Source: Bradyrhizobium archetypum (lineage in GTDB: Bacteria; Pseudomonadota; Alphaproteobacteria; Rhizobiales; Xanthobacteraceae). Taken from it: 64,000 nucleotides of DNA. The notes beneath the pieces were generated by a model that was not told where the DNA came from, ran no database searches, and saw nothing but the letters and a program-made list of their open reading frames with translations. The translations under genes were made by a program, and so were the position numbers. This document shows positions 1 through 8,917 of this stretch, piece by piece (position 1 is the first letter of the stretch; each line of letters starts with the position of its first letter). The stretch covers positions 248,001 through 312,000 of the forward strand of contig NZ_JAAVLW010000007.1 in NCBI RefSeq assembly GCF_013114835.1, read 5' to 3'.

Positions 1-954
1 GGCGCAAGCATCGTCGGCAAGACCACGACCACGGCCTTCGCGTCCATCGACCCGACGCCGACGCTCAATCCGCATAACCATGGCCATACACCCGGCGGAT
101 CGTCATCAGGTTCGGCGGCCGCAGTGGCGGCCGGCATGATTCCGCTGGCGCTGGGAACGCAGACCGGCGGTTCGGTGATCCGGCCGGCATCCTTCTGCGG
201 CGTCGCCGCGATCAAGCCGTCCTACCGCCTGCTGTTGACGGTCGGCGTCAAATGCTATTCGTGGACGCTCGATACGGTCGGGCTGTTCGCAGCCGGCGTC
301 GACGATGTGGCACGCGGGCTATCCGCGATGACCGGCCGGCCCGAATTGCGTCTGCCAGCCACGATTCAAACGCCGCGCTTCGGCATCGTGGCCCAGGATT
401 TCGCCGGAGCGCCGGAAGCGTCAGGCGAGCAGGCGCTGCGGATCGCGGCGAGGGCGGCGGATAAAGCCGGCGCCTCGGTGCGCGCGTTGGACTTGCCTCA
501 GATCGTTGCCGAAGCGTGGTCCGCGCAACCCGTCGTGCAGGAATTCGAGGCGCATCGCGCGCTCGCCTGGGAGTACCGCGAGCATTACGACGCGATGGCG
601 CCATTGCTACGGGCAAAACTTGACGAGACCAGGGATACACCGCCTGCCGCCTATGACGCGGCGATCGAAACAGCTAACCGCGCCAGACAAGCACTGGAAC
701 AGGTGTTCAACGAAGTCGACGTGCTGCTGACCTTGTCGGCGCCCGGCGCGGCGCCCGAGGGCTTGGGCTCGACCGGCGATGCCCGCTACAACCGTCTCTG
801 GACGCTGATGGGCGTGCCTTGCGTGAACGTTCCGGCCTTTGTCGCAGAAGGCAATCTGCCCGTCGGCGTGCAGGTGATTGCAAGATATGGCGCCGACGCG
901 AAGGCGCTGGCGGCGGCGCGGTTTGTCGAGCAGGCGCTAAGTACGGCGGATTAA
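1..954 (+). CDS. Amidase (amidase-signature family), 5' end outside window
   Basis: The reading frame is open from base 1, so the N-terminus, including the catalytic lysine region, lies upstream of the window. The visible part carries the amidase-signature core: the glycine/serine loop GGSSSGSAAAVAAG encoded at about 97-138, then GTQTGGSVIRPASFCG at about 157-204, which supplies the cis-serine and nucleophilic serine of the Ser-cisSer-Lys triad. Members hydrolyse carboxamides in the cytoplasm. The substrate cannot be read from sequence, and this is not GatA, which is encoded at 14481. The gene converges on plsY with only five bases between the two stop codons. Confidence 0.9.
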   Translation, partial: GASIVGKTTTTAFASIDPTPTLNPHNHGHTPGGSSSGSAAAVAAGMIPLALGTQTGGSVIRPASFCGVAAIKPSYRLLLTVGVKCYSWTLDTVGLFAAGVDDVARGLSAMTGRPELRLPATIQTPRFGIVAQDFAGAPEASGEQALRIAARAADKAGASVRALDLPQIVAEAWSAQPVVQEFEAHRALAWEYREHYDAMAPLLRAKLDETRDTPPAAYDAAIETANRARQALEQVFNEVDVLLTLSAPGAAPEGLGSTGDARYNRLWTLMGVPCVNVPAFVAEGNLPVGVQVIARYGADAKALAAARFVEQALSTAD

Positions 955-959
955 CGCGA

Positions 960-1550
960 CTACTTCGCCCCGATGCGCCCCTCGGTGCCTGCCTGCAGCC
1001 GCTTGATGTTCTCGCTGTGCTTCCAGAACAGGAGCAGCGTCAGCACGACGAACAGAGACGCCATCGCTGGGTGGCCGAACCACCACAGGAATAGCGGTGT
1101 GACGAAAGCGGCGACCAGCGCCGAGAGCGATGAATAGCGCGTGGTGACGGCGGTAGCCAACCAGATCAGGCAGAACATCATTGCCGCCGGCCAGAACAGG
1201 CCGATCAGCACGCCGATATAAGTGGCGACGCCCTTGCCGCCGTTGAACTTGAGCCAAACCGGGAAGAGGTGGCCGAGAAAGGCGCCGAGCGCGGCCAGCA
1301 TCGCCGCATTGGCGCCGCCGTAGTAGCCCGCGATGATGACGGCGACCGTGCCCTTGAGCGCGTCGCCGATCAGCGTTGCCGCGGCGAGGCCCTTGCGGCC
1401 GGTCCGCAGCACGTTGGTGGCGCCGATATTGCCGGAGCCGATCGAACGCAGATCCTGCGTGCCGGCCAGTCTGGTCAGCAGCAGGCCGAACGGGATCGAA
1501 CCGAACAGATAGCCGATCAGGAAAGCGGCGATGAGGAATGCATCAGACAT
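960..1550 (-). CDS. plsY: Glycerol-3-phosphate acyltransferase PlsY
   Basis: A 196-residue polytopic inner-membrane protein that transfers an acyl group from acyl-phosphate to glycerol 3-phosphate, the first acylation in phospholipid synthesis. The three cytoplasmic signature loops are visible: SGNIGATN near residue 40, the GHLFPVWLKFNGGKGVAT loop near 95, and HSENIKRLQAGTEGRIG at the C-terminus. The length is normal for the family. The ATG at 1550 is preferred over the TTG one codon upstream. It lies downstream of pyrB-pyrC on the same strand, 47 bases after the pyrC stop, so co-transcription is plausible. Confidence 0.95.
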   Translation of the reverse strand: MSDAFLIAAFLIGYLFGSIPFGLLLTRLAGTQDLRSIGSGNIGATNVLRTGRKGLAAATLIGDALKGTVAVIIAGYYGGANAAMLAALGAFLGHLFPVWLKFNGGKGVATYIGVLIGLFWPAAMMFCLIWLATAVTTRYSSLSALVAAFVTPLFLWWFGHPAMASLFVVLTLLLFWKHSENIKRLQAGTEGRIGAK

Positions 1551-1597
1551 CAACGTTGCTCCCGCCGCGCCAGCCCTTCGGCTTTTGCCGAAACGCG

Positions 1598-2899
1598 CTA
1601 GACGTGCTCATAGACCGTGCGTCCGCCTACGATAGTACGCACAACGCGTCCCGAGAAGCGGGCTTCGTCGAACGGGGTGTTCTTGCACTGCGATTTCAGG
1701 TCGGCGGGATCGAGAATCCAGGGCGTATCGGGATCGATGACGACCACGTCGGCCGGGGAACCCGCGCGCAGCGAGCCGCCGGGCAGGCCGAGCAGCTCGG
1801 CCGGGCGGGTCGACATCGCCCGGATCAGCGTCTTGAAGTCCATCTCGCCACTGTGGATCAGGCGCAGCGCCGCCGGCAGCATGGTTTGCAGCCCCACCGC
1901 GCCGGAGGCCGCTTCTGCGAACGGGAGCCGCTTGACCTCGACGTCCTGCGGATTGTGATCGGACATCACGACGTCGACCAGGCCGGAGGCGATGGCCGCA
2001 ACCAGCGCAAGGCGGTCCTCCTCGGTACGCAGCGGCGGCGACAGCTTCAGGAAGGTGCGGTAGGGGCCGATGTCGTTTTCGTTCAGCGTGACATGGTTGA
2101 TCGACACCGAGGCGCTGACGTCGAGGCCGGCGTCGCGCGCGCGCTTGAGGATTTCCAGCGACTCCATCGACGACAGCGAGGCCGCGTGATAGCGGCCGCC
2201 GGTCAGCGCCACGAGCCGCATGTCGCGTTCGAGGATGATGCACTCTGCGGCATTGGGAATGCCGACGAGGCCGAGCCGGGCGGCGAACTCGCCCTCGTTC
2301 ATCACGCCCTCACCGACGAGATCGGGGTCCTCGGTGTGGTGCACGATCAGCGCGTCGAAATCCCGCGCATAGGTCAAGGCCCGGCGCATCACCTGGGCGT
2401 TGGTAACGCTCTTGTCGCCATCGGTGAAGGCGACCGCGCCGGCGGCCTTCAACAGCCCGATCTCGGTCATCTCCGCGCCGCCCAGACCCTTGGTCAGGGC
2501 TGCCATCGGGTGGATGTTGACGATCGCGGTGTCGCGGGCGCGGCGCAGCACGAAATCGACGGTTGCCGAATTGTCGATGACGGGCGAAGTGTCCGGCTGG
2601 CAGATGATGGTGGTGATGCCGCCGGCGGCCGCTGCCTGGCTGGCGGAAGCAAAGGTTTCGCGATGGCTGGCGCCAGGCTCACCGACGAAGGCGCGCATGT
2701 CGATCAGCCCAGGCGCGACGATCTTGCCGGCGCAATTGATGATATCGGTACCTTCCGGCACGCCGGCGGCGCCGATGCCGCGCCTACTGTCCCGGATCAG
2801 ACCGTCGGCAATCAGGACGTCGCCGGGGCCGTCGAAATCCCGTGAGGGATCGACGACGCGGGCATTGGCGAGCAGGATCGGGCGGCGTTCGGTCAGCAT
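1598..2899 (-). CDS. Dihydroorotase-like protein, probably catalytically inactive (PyrX/PyrC' type)
   Basis: A 433-residue amidohydrolase-fold protein, four bases after pyrB on the same strand. The overall pattern is that of class I dihydroorotase, the third step of UMP synthesis. The metal-binding HxH after the first strand, normally in a PGLIDxHxHxREPG context, reads PGLIDMRAFVGEPG here, so both histidines are replaced (R69, F71). The later H-x-x-H pair reads HAASLSS (H238, S241), losing another ligand. D314-H315 remains. Known non-catalytic homologues in pseudomonads act as structural partners of aspartate carbamoyltransferase, and the pyrB linkage fits that role. It is usually annotated pyrC, but a catalytic enzyme is expected elsewhere in the genome. 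Confidence 0.85.
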   Translation of the reverse strand: MLTERRPILLANARVVDPSRDFDGPGDVLIADGLIRDSRRGIGAAGVPEGTDIINCAGKIVAPGLIDMRAFVGEPGASHRETFASASQAAAAGGITTIICQPDTSPVIDNSATVDFVLRRARDTAIVNIHPMAALTKGLGGAEMTEIGLLKAAGAVAFTDGDKSVTNAQVMRRALTYARDFDALIVHHTEDPDLVGEGVMNEGEFAARLGLVGIPNAAECIILERDMRLVALTGGRYHAASLSSMESLEILKRARDAGLDVSASVSINHVTLNENDIGPYRTFLKLSPPLRTEEDRLALVAAIASGLVDVVMSDHNPQDVEVKRLPFAEAASGAVGLQTMLPAALRLIHSGEMDFKTLIRAMSTRPAELLGLPGGSLRAGSPADVVVIDPDTPWILDPADLKSQCKNTPFDEARFSGRVVRTIVGGRTVYEHV

Positions 2900-2902
2900 G
2901 AT

Positions 2903-3856
2903 TTATGCGTTCGGCAGGTTGCGGGCGAGCGCTTCAAGTACCGCCATCCGCACTGCCACTCCCATTTCCACCTGTTCACGGATCAGCGATTGCGCGCCGT
3001 CGGCAACGATCGAGTCGATTTCGACGCCGCGATTCATCGGCCCCGGATGCATCACCAGCGCATCCGGCTTGGCGTAGGCCAGCTTCTTCTGGTCGAGGCC
3101 GAAATAGTGGAAGTACTCGCCCGACGACGGCACGAACGAGCCGTTCATGCGCTCGCGCTGCAGCCGCAGCATCATCACGATATCGGCGCCGTTGAGGCCC
3201 TCGCGCATGTCGCGTGCGACCTCCACCCCCATCCGCTCGATGCCGCGCGGCAGCAGCGTGGAGGGGGCGACGACGCGGACGCGCGCGCCCATGGTGTTGA
3301 GCAGGAGAATATTGGAGCGCGCCACGCGGGAGTGCATCACGTCGCCGCAGATCGCGATGACGAGGCCTTCCAGCCGGCCCTTATTCCGGCGGATGGTCAG
3401 TGCGTCCAGCAGCGCCTGGGTCGGATGTTCGTGCGCGCCGTCGCCGGCATTGATCACGGAACCGTCAACCTTCCGCGCCAGAAGTTCCACCGCGCCGGAG
3501 GCATGGTGCCGCACCACCAGGATATCCGGGTGCATGGCGTTGAGCGTCACTGCCGTGTCCATCAGCGTCTCGCCCTTGCGGATCGAGGACGAGGACACCG
3601 ACATGTTCATGACGTCGGCCCCGAGCCGCTTTCCAGCCAGTTCGAACGAGGATTGCGTTCGCGTCGAAGCCTCGAAAAACAGGTTCACCTGGGTGCGACC
3701 GCGCAGAGAAGTGCGCTTTTTGTCCACCTGGCGGTTGAGCTCGACATACTCCTCGGAAAGGTCGAGCAGGCCGGTAATGTCGGCAGCGGAAAGCCCCTCG
3801 ATTCCCAGCAGATGCCGGTGCCCGAGGACGAAGGTCGATTTCGATATAGGGGTCAT
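2903..3856 (-). CDS. pyrB: Aspartate carbamoyltransferase catalytic subunit
   Basis: A 317-residue enzyme that condenses carbamoyl phosphate with aspartate in the second step of pyrimidine synthesis. The carbamoyl-phosphate loop FFEASTRTQSSFE lies near residue 60, GAHEHPTQALLD near 135, and HPGPMNRG near 280. The ATG at 3856 starts MTPISKSTF, the usual N-terminus, while the frame extends 13 codons further upstream without support. The dihydroorotase-like gene follows after a three-base gap, so the two are very probably translated together and may form one holoenzyme. Confidence 0.95.
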   Translation of the reverse strand: MTPISKSTFVLGHRHLLGIEGLSAADITGLLDLSEEYVELNRQVDKKRTSLRGRTQVNLFFEASTRTQSSFELAGKRLGADVMNMSVSSSSIRKGETLMDTAVTLNAMHPDILVVRHHASGAVELLARKVDGSVINAGDGAHEHPTQALLDALTIRRNKGRLEGLVIAICGDVMHSRVARSNILLLNTMGARVRVVAPSTLLPRGIERMGVEVARDMREGLNGADIVMMLRLQRERMNGSFVPSSGEYFHYFGLDQKKLAYAKPDALVMHPGPMNRGVEIDSIVADGAQSLIREQVEMGVAVRMAVLEALARNLPNA

Positions 3857-4097
3857 TAAAGCCAGAGCTATAGGCAGAGATGCCACCCAGGGCAAGCTTC
3901 AAATCCGAGGTGCGGACTTATCCACTAGCGCTTCGGCGGCAGGGTAAATGGGCCTCCCAGTGTTCCGCGTCTGCGGATTCCACTAGAATGACCAGGATCG
4001 GCACGCGGTACATGGGGGAAAACATGGGGCATTTCATTCAGTGCATTCGGATCATGTGGGCGCTGGCGTGATCGTCGGCAGCGGGACGGCAAGGCGG

Positions 4098-4844
4098 ATG
4101 GCACGCGCAGCGATATTCGCGGCAGGCTGCCTGACGAGCGTCGCCGCGCAGGCGCAGAAGCTGCCGGCCGGTTTCGTCTATTTGCGCGATATTGATCCGA
4201 CCATCATCCAGGATATCCGTTACGCCGGTTCGAACAATTTCGTCGGACGACCGCTGAAGGGGTATGAGGCCGCCGAATGCGTGGTGAAGCGCGAGGTTGG
4301 CCGGCTCCTCAGAAGCGTTCAGGAAGAACTCGCGCCGCAGAACCTGTCGCTGAAGATGTTCGATTGCTACCGTCCGGCGCGCGCGGTGGCCGACATGGTG
4401 GCGTGGTCGCGCGATGGCCGCGAGACGCCGGCGCAGAAGCGCTACAATCCCTCGTTCCGCAAAGCCGACCTGTTTCGCCTAGGGTATATCGCCGAACGTT
4501 CCGGCCATTCGACCGGTGCTGCGCTCGATCTCACGCTGGTTGATCTGAAGGTCGACAATTCGGCCGCCTTCGATTCCACCAAGGACTACGCCGACTGCAC
4601 GGCAAACGTGAACCTGCGCGCCCCGGAAGGCAGCGTCGACATGGGCACCGGCTATGATTGTTCCGACGTCAAGGCGCACACGGCTGCGAAATCCATCGCG
4701 CCAGCCCAGCGCCGCTGGCGGGAGAAGCTGGTCCAGGCGATGGCGCGGCGAGGATTTGTAAACTATTCGAAGGAGTGGTGGCACTTTTCGCTGCCGGGGG
4801 CGGGCGGGCAGGCCTATGATTTCCCGATTTCATCGCGGAAGTGA
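4098..4844 (+). CDS. Secreted D-Ala-D-Ala dipeptidase, VanX/DdpX family (peptidase M15D)
   Basis: A 248-residue protein starting with a signal peptide that ends in an AQA-type cleavage site near residue 19, so a periplasmic location is expected. The zinc-peptidase pattern is complete: FDCYRPARA (R92), SGHSTGAALDL with H137 and D144, and EWWHFS with the catalytic E226 and ligand H229. The family cleaves D-Ala-D-Ala and related dipeptides, in peptidoglycan recycling outside of resistance clusters. The ATG at 4098 is chosen because it begins the signal peptide; a GTG at 4041 would add 19 charged residues. No van genes are nearby, so vancomycin resistance is not implied. Confidence 0.85.
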   Translation: MARAAIFAAGCLTSVAAQAQKLPAGFVYLRDIDPTIIQDIRYAGSNNFVGRPLKGYEAAECVVKREVGRLLRSVQEELAPQNLSLKMFDCYRPARAVADMVAWSRDGRETPAQKRYNPSFRKADLFRLGYIAERSGHSTGAALDLTLVDLKVDNSAAFDSTKDYADCTANVNLRAPEGSVDMGTGYDCSDVKAHTAAKSIAPAQRRWREKLVQAMARRGFVNYSKEWWHFSLPGAGGQAYDFPISSRK

Positions 4845-4866
4845 TTTAACTGTTCCAGGACCAGCC

Positions 4867-6510
4867 ATGAGCCAGGCAACATTTGCGACCCACGAGGTCT
4901 TCAATCAATCGCCGCCGTTTTGGGATGTCGACCTGTATGCGACCGACCGGCCGCTGGTCGATGCGGTCGCTGCCAATGGCGGCGCGTCGGCCGCGGGCGA
5001 GTTATCGGAGTTCGGCAAGCACTGGGGCTCGGCCGCGATGGCGGAGCGCGGCCGCGTTGCCAACGAGAACACGCCGAAACTGCGCACCTTCGATTCCAGA
5101 GGCAATCGCCGCGACGAGGTCGAGTTTCACCCGGCCTATCATGAGCTGATGGCGCGCTCTGCGCATGCCGGCGTGCACAATTCGACGTGGACCGCTGACG
5201 GCAAGCCGGCTGGCGGGGCGTCGGAAGTGATACGCGCGGCGAAATTCTACATGGCCGCACAGGTCGAGACCGGGCATCTCTGCCCGATCACCATGACGCG
5301 GGCTTCCGTCGCGGCGCTGGCGGAGCAGCCTGAACTGCTGGCCAGGGTGATGCCGGTGCTCGGGACGCGATCCTACGATCCGGCGTTTGCGCCGTGGTGG
5401 ACCAAGCGCGGCATGACGCTCGGCATGGGCATGACCGAGAAGCAGGGCGGCACCGACGTGCGCACCAACATGACGCGGGCGGAGCGCGACGGCAGCGCCT
5501 ACCGCATCACCGGACACAAATGGTTCATGTCGGCGCCGATGTGCGACGCCTTTCTCGTTCTGGCCCAGGCAGAGGAGGGACTGAGCTGCTTCCTGATGCC
5601 GCGCTTTGCCCCCGACGGCTCGGTTAACGCGATCCACTTCCAGCGGCTGAAGGACAAGCTCGGCAATCGCTCCAATGCGTCCTCCGAGGTCGAGTTTCAC
5701 GGTGCCTATGCCGAGCGCGTCGGCGCGGCGGGCAAGGGTATCAGAACCATCATCCAGATGGTGCAGTTGACGCGGCAGGATTGCGCGATTGCGTCCGCCG
5801 GCCTGATGCGATCGGGGCTGGCGCATGCGCTGCATCACGCGCGGCATCGCAGCGTGTTTCAGAAGCATCTTGCCGATCAGCCCCTGATGCAGGCGGTGTT
5901 GTCGGACATGGCCCTGCACGTCGAGGCCACGATCGCACTGGTGATGCGGCTCTGCCGTTCGTTCGACCGCGCGGCCGTTGACGCCAAGGAAGCCGCCTAC
6001 ATGCGGCTGCTGACGCCTGCGATCAAATACTGGGTCTGCAAAAGCGCGCCCGGCTTTCTATATGAGGCGATGGAGTGCCTTGGCGGCAATGGCTACGTGG
6101 AAGAGGGCATTCTGGCGCGGCATTACCGGGAAGCGCCGGTCAATGCGATCTGGGAGGGCTCCGGCAATGTGATGTGTCTCGACGTGCTCCGCGCGCTGTC
6201 GCGCGAGCCGGAAGCGGCGTCCGGCATCGTGCACGAACTGACCGGCGAGACGCTCGGATTATCCGGCGCGGGCGGAGCAACCGCATTCATCGGCAAGGCG
6301 TTCCACCGCCCGGACAGCGAGCGCGTGGCGCGGCTGGCGGTCGAAAAACTGGCGCTGCTCGCGGCTGGTGCCGCGCTCAGCGCCGTGTCGCCGCACCAGG
6401 CGCATTTGTTCGCAGCCACGCGCCTTGTCGGCAACCACGCCGGCATGTACGGCGCGGTTGATCTGGCCACGGAAGACATAAAAGGCCTGCTGCAGCGGGC
6501 GTTGCCGTGA
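4867..6510 (+). CDS. aidB: AidB-like acyl-CoA dehydrogenase family protein
   Basis: A 547-residue flavoprotein, about the length of E. coli AidB (roughly 540) and longer than ordinary acyl-CoA dehydrogenases (roughly 380). Diagnostic stretches are MTEKQGGTDVRTN near residue 195, and near residue 400 the C-terminal CLGGNGYVEEGILARHYREA followed by NAIWEGSGNVMCLDVLR. AidB belongs to the adaptive response to alkylating agents and binds DNA; its physiological reaction is unsettled. No ada or alkB gene is adjacent. The start at 4867 begins MSQATFATHEVFNQ, typical of the family; 17 upstream codons overlapping the dipeptidase gene are not needed. Confidence 0.85.
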   Translation: MSQATFATHEVFNQSPPFWDVDLYATDRPLVDAVAANGGASAAGELSEFGKHWGSAAMAERGRVANENTPKLRTFDSRGNRRDEVEFHPAYHELMARSAHAGVHNSTWTADGKPAGGASEVIRAAKFYMAAQVETGHLCPITMTRASVAALAEQPELLARVMPVLGTRSYDPAFAPWWTKRGMTLGMGMTEKQGGTDVRTNMTRAERDGSAYRITGHKWFMSAPMCDAFLVLAQAEEGLSCFLMPRFAPDGSVNAIHFQRLKDKLGNRSNASSEVEFHGAYAERVGAAGKGIRTIIQMVQLTRQDCAIASAGLMRSGLAHALHHARHRSVFQKHLADQPLMQAVLSDMALHVEATIALVMRLCRSFDRAAVDAKEAAYMRLLTPAIKYWVCKSAPGFLYEAMECLGGNGYVEEGILARHYREAPVNAIWEGSGNVMCLDVLRALSREPEAASGIVHELTGETLGLSGAGGATAFIGKAFHRPDSERVARLAVEKLALLAAGAALSAVSPHQAHLFAATRLVGNHAGMYGAVDLATEDIKGLLQRALP

Positions 6511-6523
6511 ATTCGCATCATCC

Positions 6524-6611
6524 GTCATGGCCGGGCTTGTCCCGGCCATCCACATCTTTTGTCTCAGCGTGAAATCAAGACGTGGATGCCCGGGACAAGC
6601 CCGGCCATGAC
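6524..6611. repeat. Dispersed palindromic repeat, 30-bp arms
   Basis: Bases 6524-6553 and 6582-6611 are reverse complements with a single mismatch, separated by 28 bases. The arm core is GGCCGGGCTTGTCCCGG. The element sits between aidB and the next gene on the same strand and would form a strong hairpin in mRNA. Similar GTCAT-ended palindromes appear at 33317, 37854 and elsewhere in the window. Confidence 0.85.
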
Positions 6612-6632
6612 CACACCGGGAAAGCTGATTTG

Positions 6633-7415
6633 ATGGACTCCCTCACCACCGCAAATCCCACTGCCATCCCGCCCGCGATCCCCGATCAGCGGCCACCACG
6701 CGCCTGGAAATTCTGGGGCACGGCGCTGTGGGGCCTGTTCATCTTCGCGGCGATGTTCCTCGGCCAGGTGACGGTCATCGGCTATTTTGTGCTGCGGCAG
6801 GGCGGCTCATTCGACATCGCCGCGGCGATCCGTGTCATCGGCGGCGGTTTGACCATCTCGCTCTCGGTGATCCTGGGGGTGCCCGCCGTGCTGCTGGCGA
6901 CGTGGATTGCGATCCGTCCGACAGGGATACCGTTTGCCGATTACCTGGCGCTGCGCTGGACCTCCTGGCGCAATTTCTTCACGGGTCTCGCGGCGCTGGC
7001 CATCCTGGTCGGCGGCTGGGACCTGCTGTCGCGTGCACTCGGACGCGAGGTAACGCCGGGCTTCATGGGCGAGGTGCTGAAATCCGCCCAGGCCGACGGC
7101 GCACTGTGGCTATTGGTGATCGCGTTTGCCGTCGCAGCGCCCATGTGGGAAGAGATTTTCGCACGCGGGTTTCTCTATCGCGGCTGGTCGGAGTCGCGGC
7201 TTGGCGTCGCCGGTGCCATCTTCCTGTCGTCGCTGGCCTGGACCGCACTGCACCTGCAATATGACTGGTTCTTCTTCGGCGAAGTGTTTTCGATCGGCCT
7301 GCTGCTGGGCTATCTGCGCTACCGCACCAACTCAACCTGGCTGACGATCGTGCTGCACGGCATCAACAATCTGGCCGCGACGATCCAAACCTTCTGGCTG
7401 GCCGGCTCCAGCTAG
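6633..7415 (+). CDS. CPBP family intramembrane metalloprotease
   Basis: A 260-residue integral membrane protein with about six to seven hydrophobic segments. The CPBP (Abi/CAAX-processing) motifs are present in order: WEEIFARGFLYRG near residue 170 (EExxxR), the second motif histidine in TALHLQYDWF near 205, and LHGINN near 245. Homologues cleave membrane-bound peptides or processed lipid-anchored proteins; the substrate here is unknown. The ATG at 6633 follows the palindromic repeat and begins MDSLTTANP; the frame continues upstream into that repeat, which is not coding. The gene converges on the AEC transporter with a four-base overlap. Confidence 0.85.
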   Translation: MDSLTTANPTAIPPAIPDQRPPRAWKFWGTALWGLFIFAAMFLGQVTVIGYFVLRQGGSFDIAAAIRVIGGGLTISLSVILGVPAVLLATWIAIRPTGIPFADYLALRWTSWRNFFTGLAALAILVGGWDLLSRALGREVTPGFMGEVLKSAQADGALWLLVIAFAVAAPMWEEIFARGFLYRGWSESRLGVAGAIFLSSLAWTALHLQYDWFFFGEVFSIGLLLGYLRYRTNSTWLTIVLHGINNLAATIQTFWLAGSS

Positions 7416-8341
7416 CACATAGCCGCAAGCGCAATCGCAAGCGGCATCGTCACTGCCGCCAAAATAGTCTGCAGCGTGATGATCTGGGCGAGCAGCGGTG
7501 CATCGCCGCCCATCTGCCGCGCCAGCACATAGGTGCTTGATGCGGTGGGTACCGCTGAACAGACCGTCACGACGGCGAGATTGGAATCGGCTATTCCAAA
7601 CTGCAACGCCAGCGCGACTGCGATTGCCGGCATCAGCACCAGCTTGAGGAACACCGCGACGCTGGCGGCGAGGCTTGGCCTGAACAGGCCTTCGAGATGC
7701 AGGCCGGCGCCGGTCACTAACAGGCCGATGGCGAGCGACGAGCGGCCGAGCGCATCCGCCACCTCGTACCAGAGCTTGGGCAGCGGAACGTGGGTGACGT
7801 TGAGCGCCAGCCCGACCGCGCAGGCCCAGATCAGGGGATTGCGCACCACCGTCACGACAATTGCACCGGCCGAGCGCTTTTCCGGCGAGGCGTAATGAGC
7901 AAGCACCGCAACGCTGAGGACGTTGACCAGCGGGACAATCGCGATCATCGCGACGGATGCCAGCGCCAGCCCGAGGTTGCCGAACAGGCTGCCGGAGACG
8001 GAGAGCGCCACATAGGTCTGCCAGCGCGTCGCGCCCTGGAAGATCGAGGTAAAGGCGGGACCATCGACGGCGGCGCGGGCGAGCAGGGGGCGCAGCGCAA
8101 GGCACAGCAGCGACATCGCGAGCGCCGACAGCAGCAGCGCGCCGCCGACGCCGGCCACCGGCACCGAGCTCAGGTCGGCCTTGACCAGCGTCTGCACCAG
8201 AAAGACCGGGAGCAACACGTAATAGGTCAGCCGTTCCAGCCCGTGCCACTGCGTCTCCGGCTGTATCAGCGTGCGCTTCAGGATGAAGCCGAGCACGATC
8301 AGCAAAAATACCGGCAACAGCGCCGCGATGACGACCGCCAT
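7412..8341 (-). CDS. AEC family transporter (auxin efflux carrier-like permease)
   Basis: A 309-residue inner-membrane protein with about ten hydrophobic segments in two halves, of the AEC/BART superfamily. The start MAVVIAALLPVFLLIVLGF is the usual N-terminal membrane segment. Bacterial members are proposed carriers of malonate, malate or other small carboxylates; the substrate cannot be assigned. The start codon lies two bases after the stop of ruvX, suggesting a ruvX-AEC transcription unit. Confidence 0.85.
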   Translation of the reverse strand: MAVVIAALLPVFLLIVLGFILKRTLIQPETQWHGLERLTYYVLLPVFLVQTLVKADLSSVPVAGVGGALLLSALAMSLLCLALRPLLARAAVDGPAFTSIFQGATRWQTYVALSVSGSLFGNLGLALASVAMIAIVPLVNVLSVAVLAHYASPEKRSAGAIVVTVVRNPLIWACAVGLALNVTHVPLPKLWYEVADALGRSSLAIGLLVTGAGLHLEGLFRPSLAASVAVFLKLVLMPAIAVALALQFGIADSNLAVVTVCSAVPTASSTYVLARQMGGDAPLLAQIITLQTILAAVTMPLAIALAAMC

Positions 8342-8343
8342 GC

Positions 8344-8826
8344 TTAAGTGTCTCCACGCAGCTTTGCCAGCCGGTCCAGCGCACCCTGCAGGATGAAGAT
8401 CGCGGCATGCTCGTCGATCACCTCGGCGCGGCGCGCGCGGGAGACGTCCATGCCGATCAATTCGCGCTCGACGGCCGCGGTCGAGAGCCGCTCGTCCCAC
8501 AGCGCGATGGCGAGGTCCGTGAGGTTGGAAAGGTTGCGTGCAAAGGCGCGGGTCGATTGCGCGCGCGGCCCCTCGCTGCCGTCCATGTTGATGGGCAGGC
8601 CGAGCACGAAGCCGACAGCATTGCGTTCACCCGCGATGGCAAGCAGCCGCGCCGCATCAGCCTTGAAAGCTTTGCGCTGGATGGTCTCGACGCCGGTCGC
8701 AAGTCGTCGATCAGGATCGGACACGGCGACACCGATGGTCTTGGTGCCGAGATCGAGTCCGATCAGGGCCCCGCGCGCGGGCCAATGGGTAACGGCATCG
8801 ATTAAGGGCAGGATAGGGGCGGGCAT
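8344..8826 (-). CDS. ruvX: Putative pre-16S rRNA nuclease / Holliday junction resolvase-like protein (YqgF)
   Basis: A 160-residue RNase H-fold protein. Family signatures are visible: LIGLDLGTKTIGVAVSD near residue 20 (first catalytic aspartate), VLGLPINMDGSEGPRA near 72, LWDERLSTAAVE near 110 (glutamate), and IDEHAAIFILQG near 140 (final aspartate). E. coli YqgF processes the 5' end of 16S rRNA; a resolvase role was proposed earlier. The ATG at 8826 is preferred over an ORF start 24 codons upstream that adds no conserved residues. Confidence 0.9.
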   Translation of the reverse strand: MPAPILPLIDAVTHWPARGALIGLDLGTKTIGVAVSDPDRRLATGVETIQRKAFKADAARLLAIAGERNAVGFVLGLPINMDGSEGPRAQSTRAFARNLSNLTDLAIALWDERLSTAAVERELIGMDVSRARRAEVIDEHAAIFILQGALDRLAKLRGDT

Positions 8827-8917
8827 TGCCCCGCTTAACACGCGGCACGCCGCACACGCAAAGCCGATCACGGCGGGGCGTTCATGCGAGAACGCCACGC
8901 CGTCTGTTGACGGAGGC

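Noticed and set aside
4098..4844. Vancomycin-resistance role for the VanX-like dipeptidase
   Set aside because: No VanH, VanA-type ligase or VanRS pair is nearby, and a Gram-negative secreted DdpX-type enzyme is the simpler reading.
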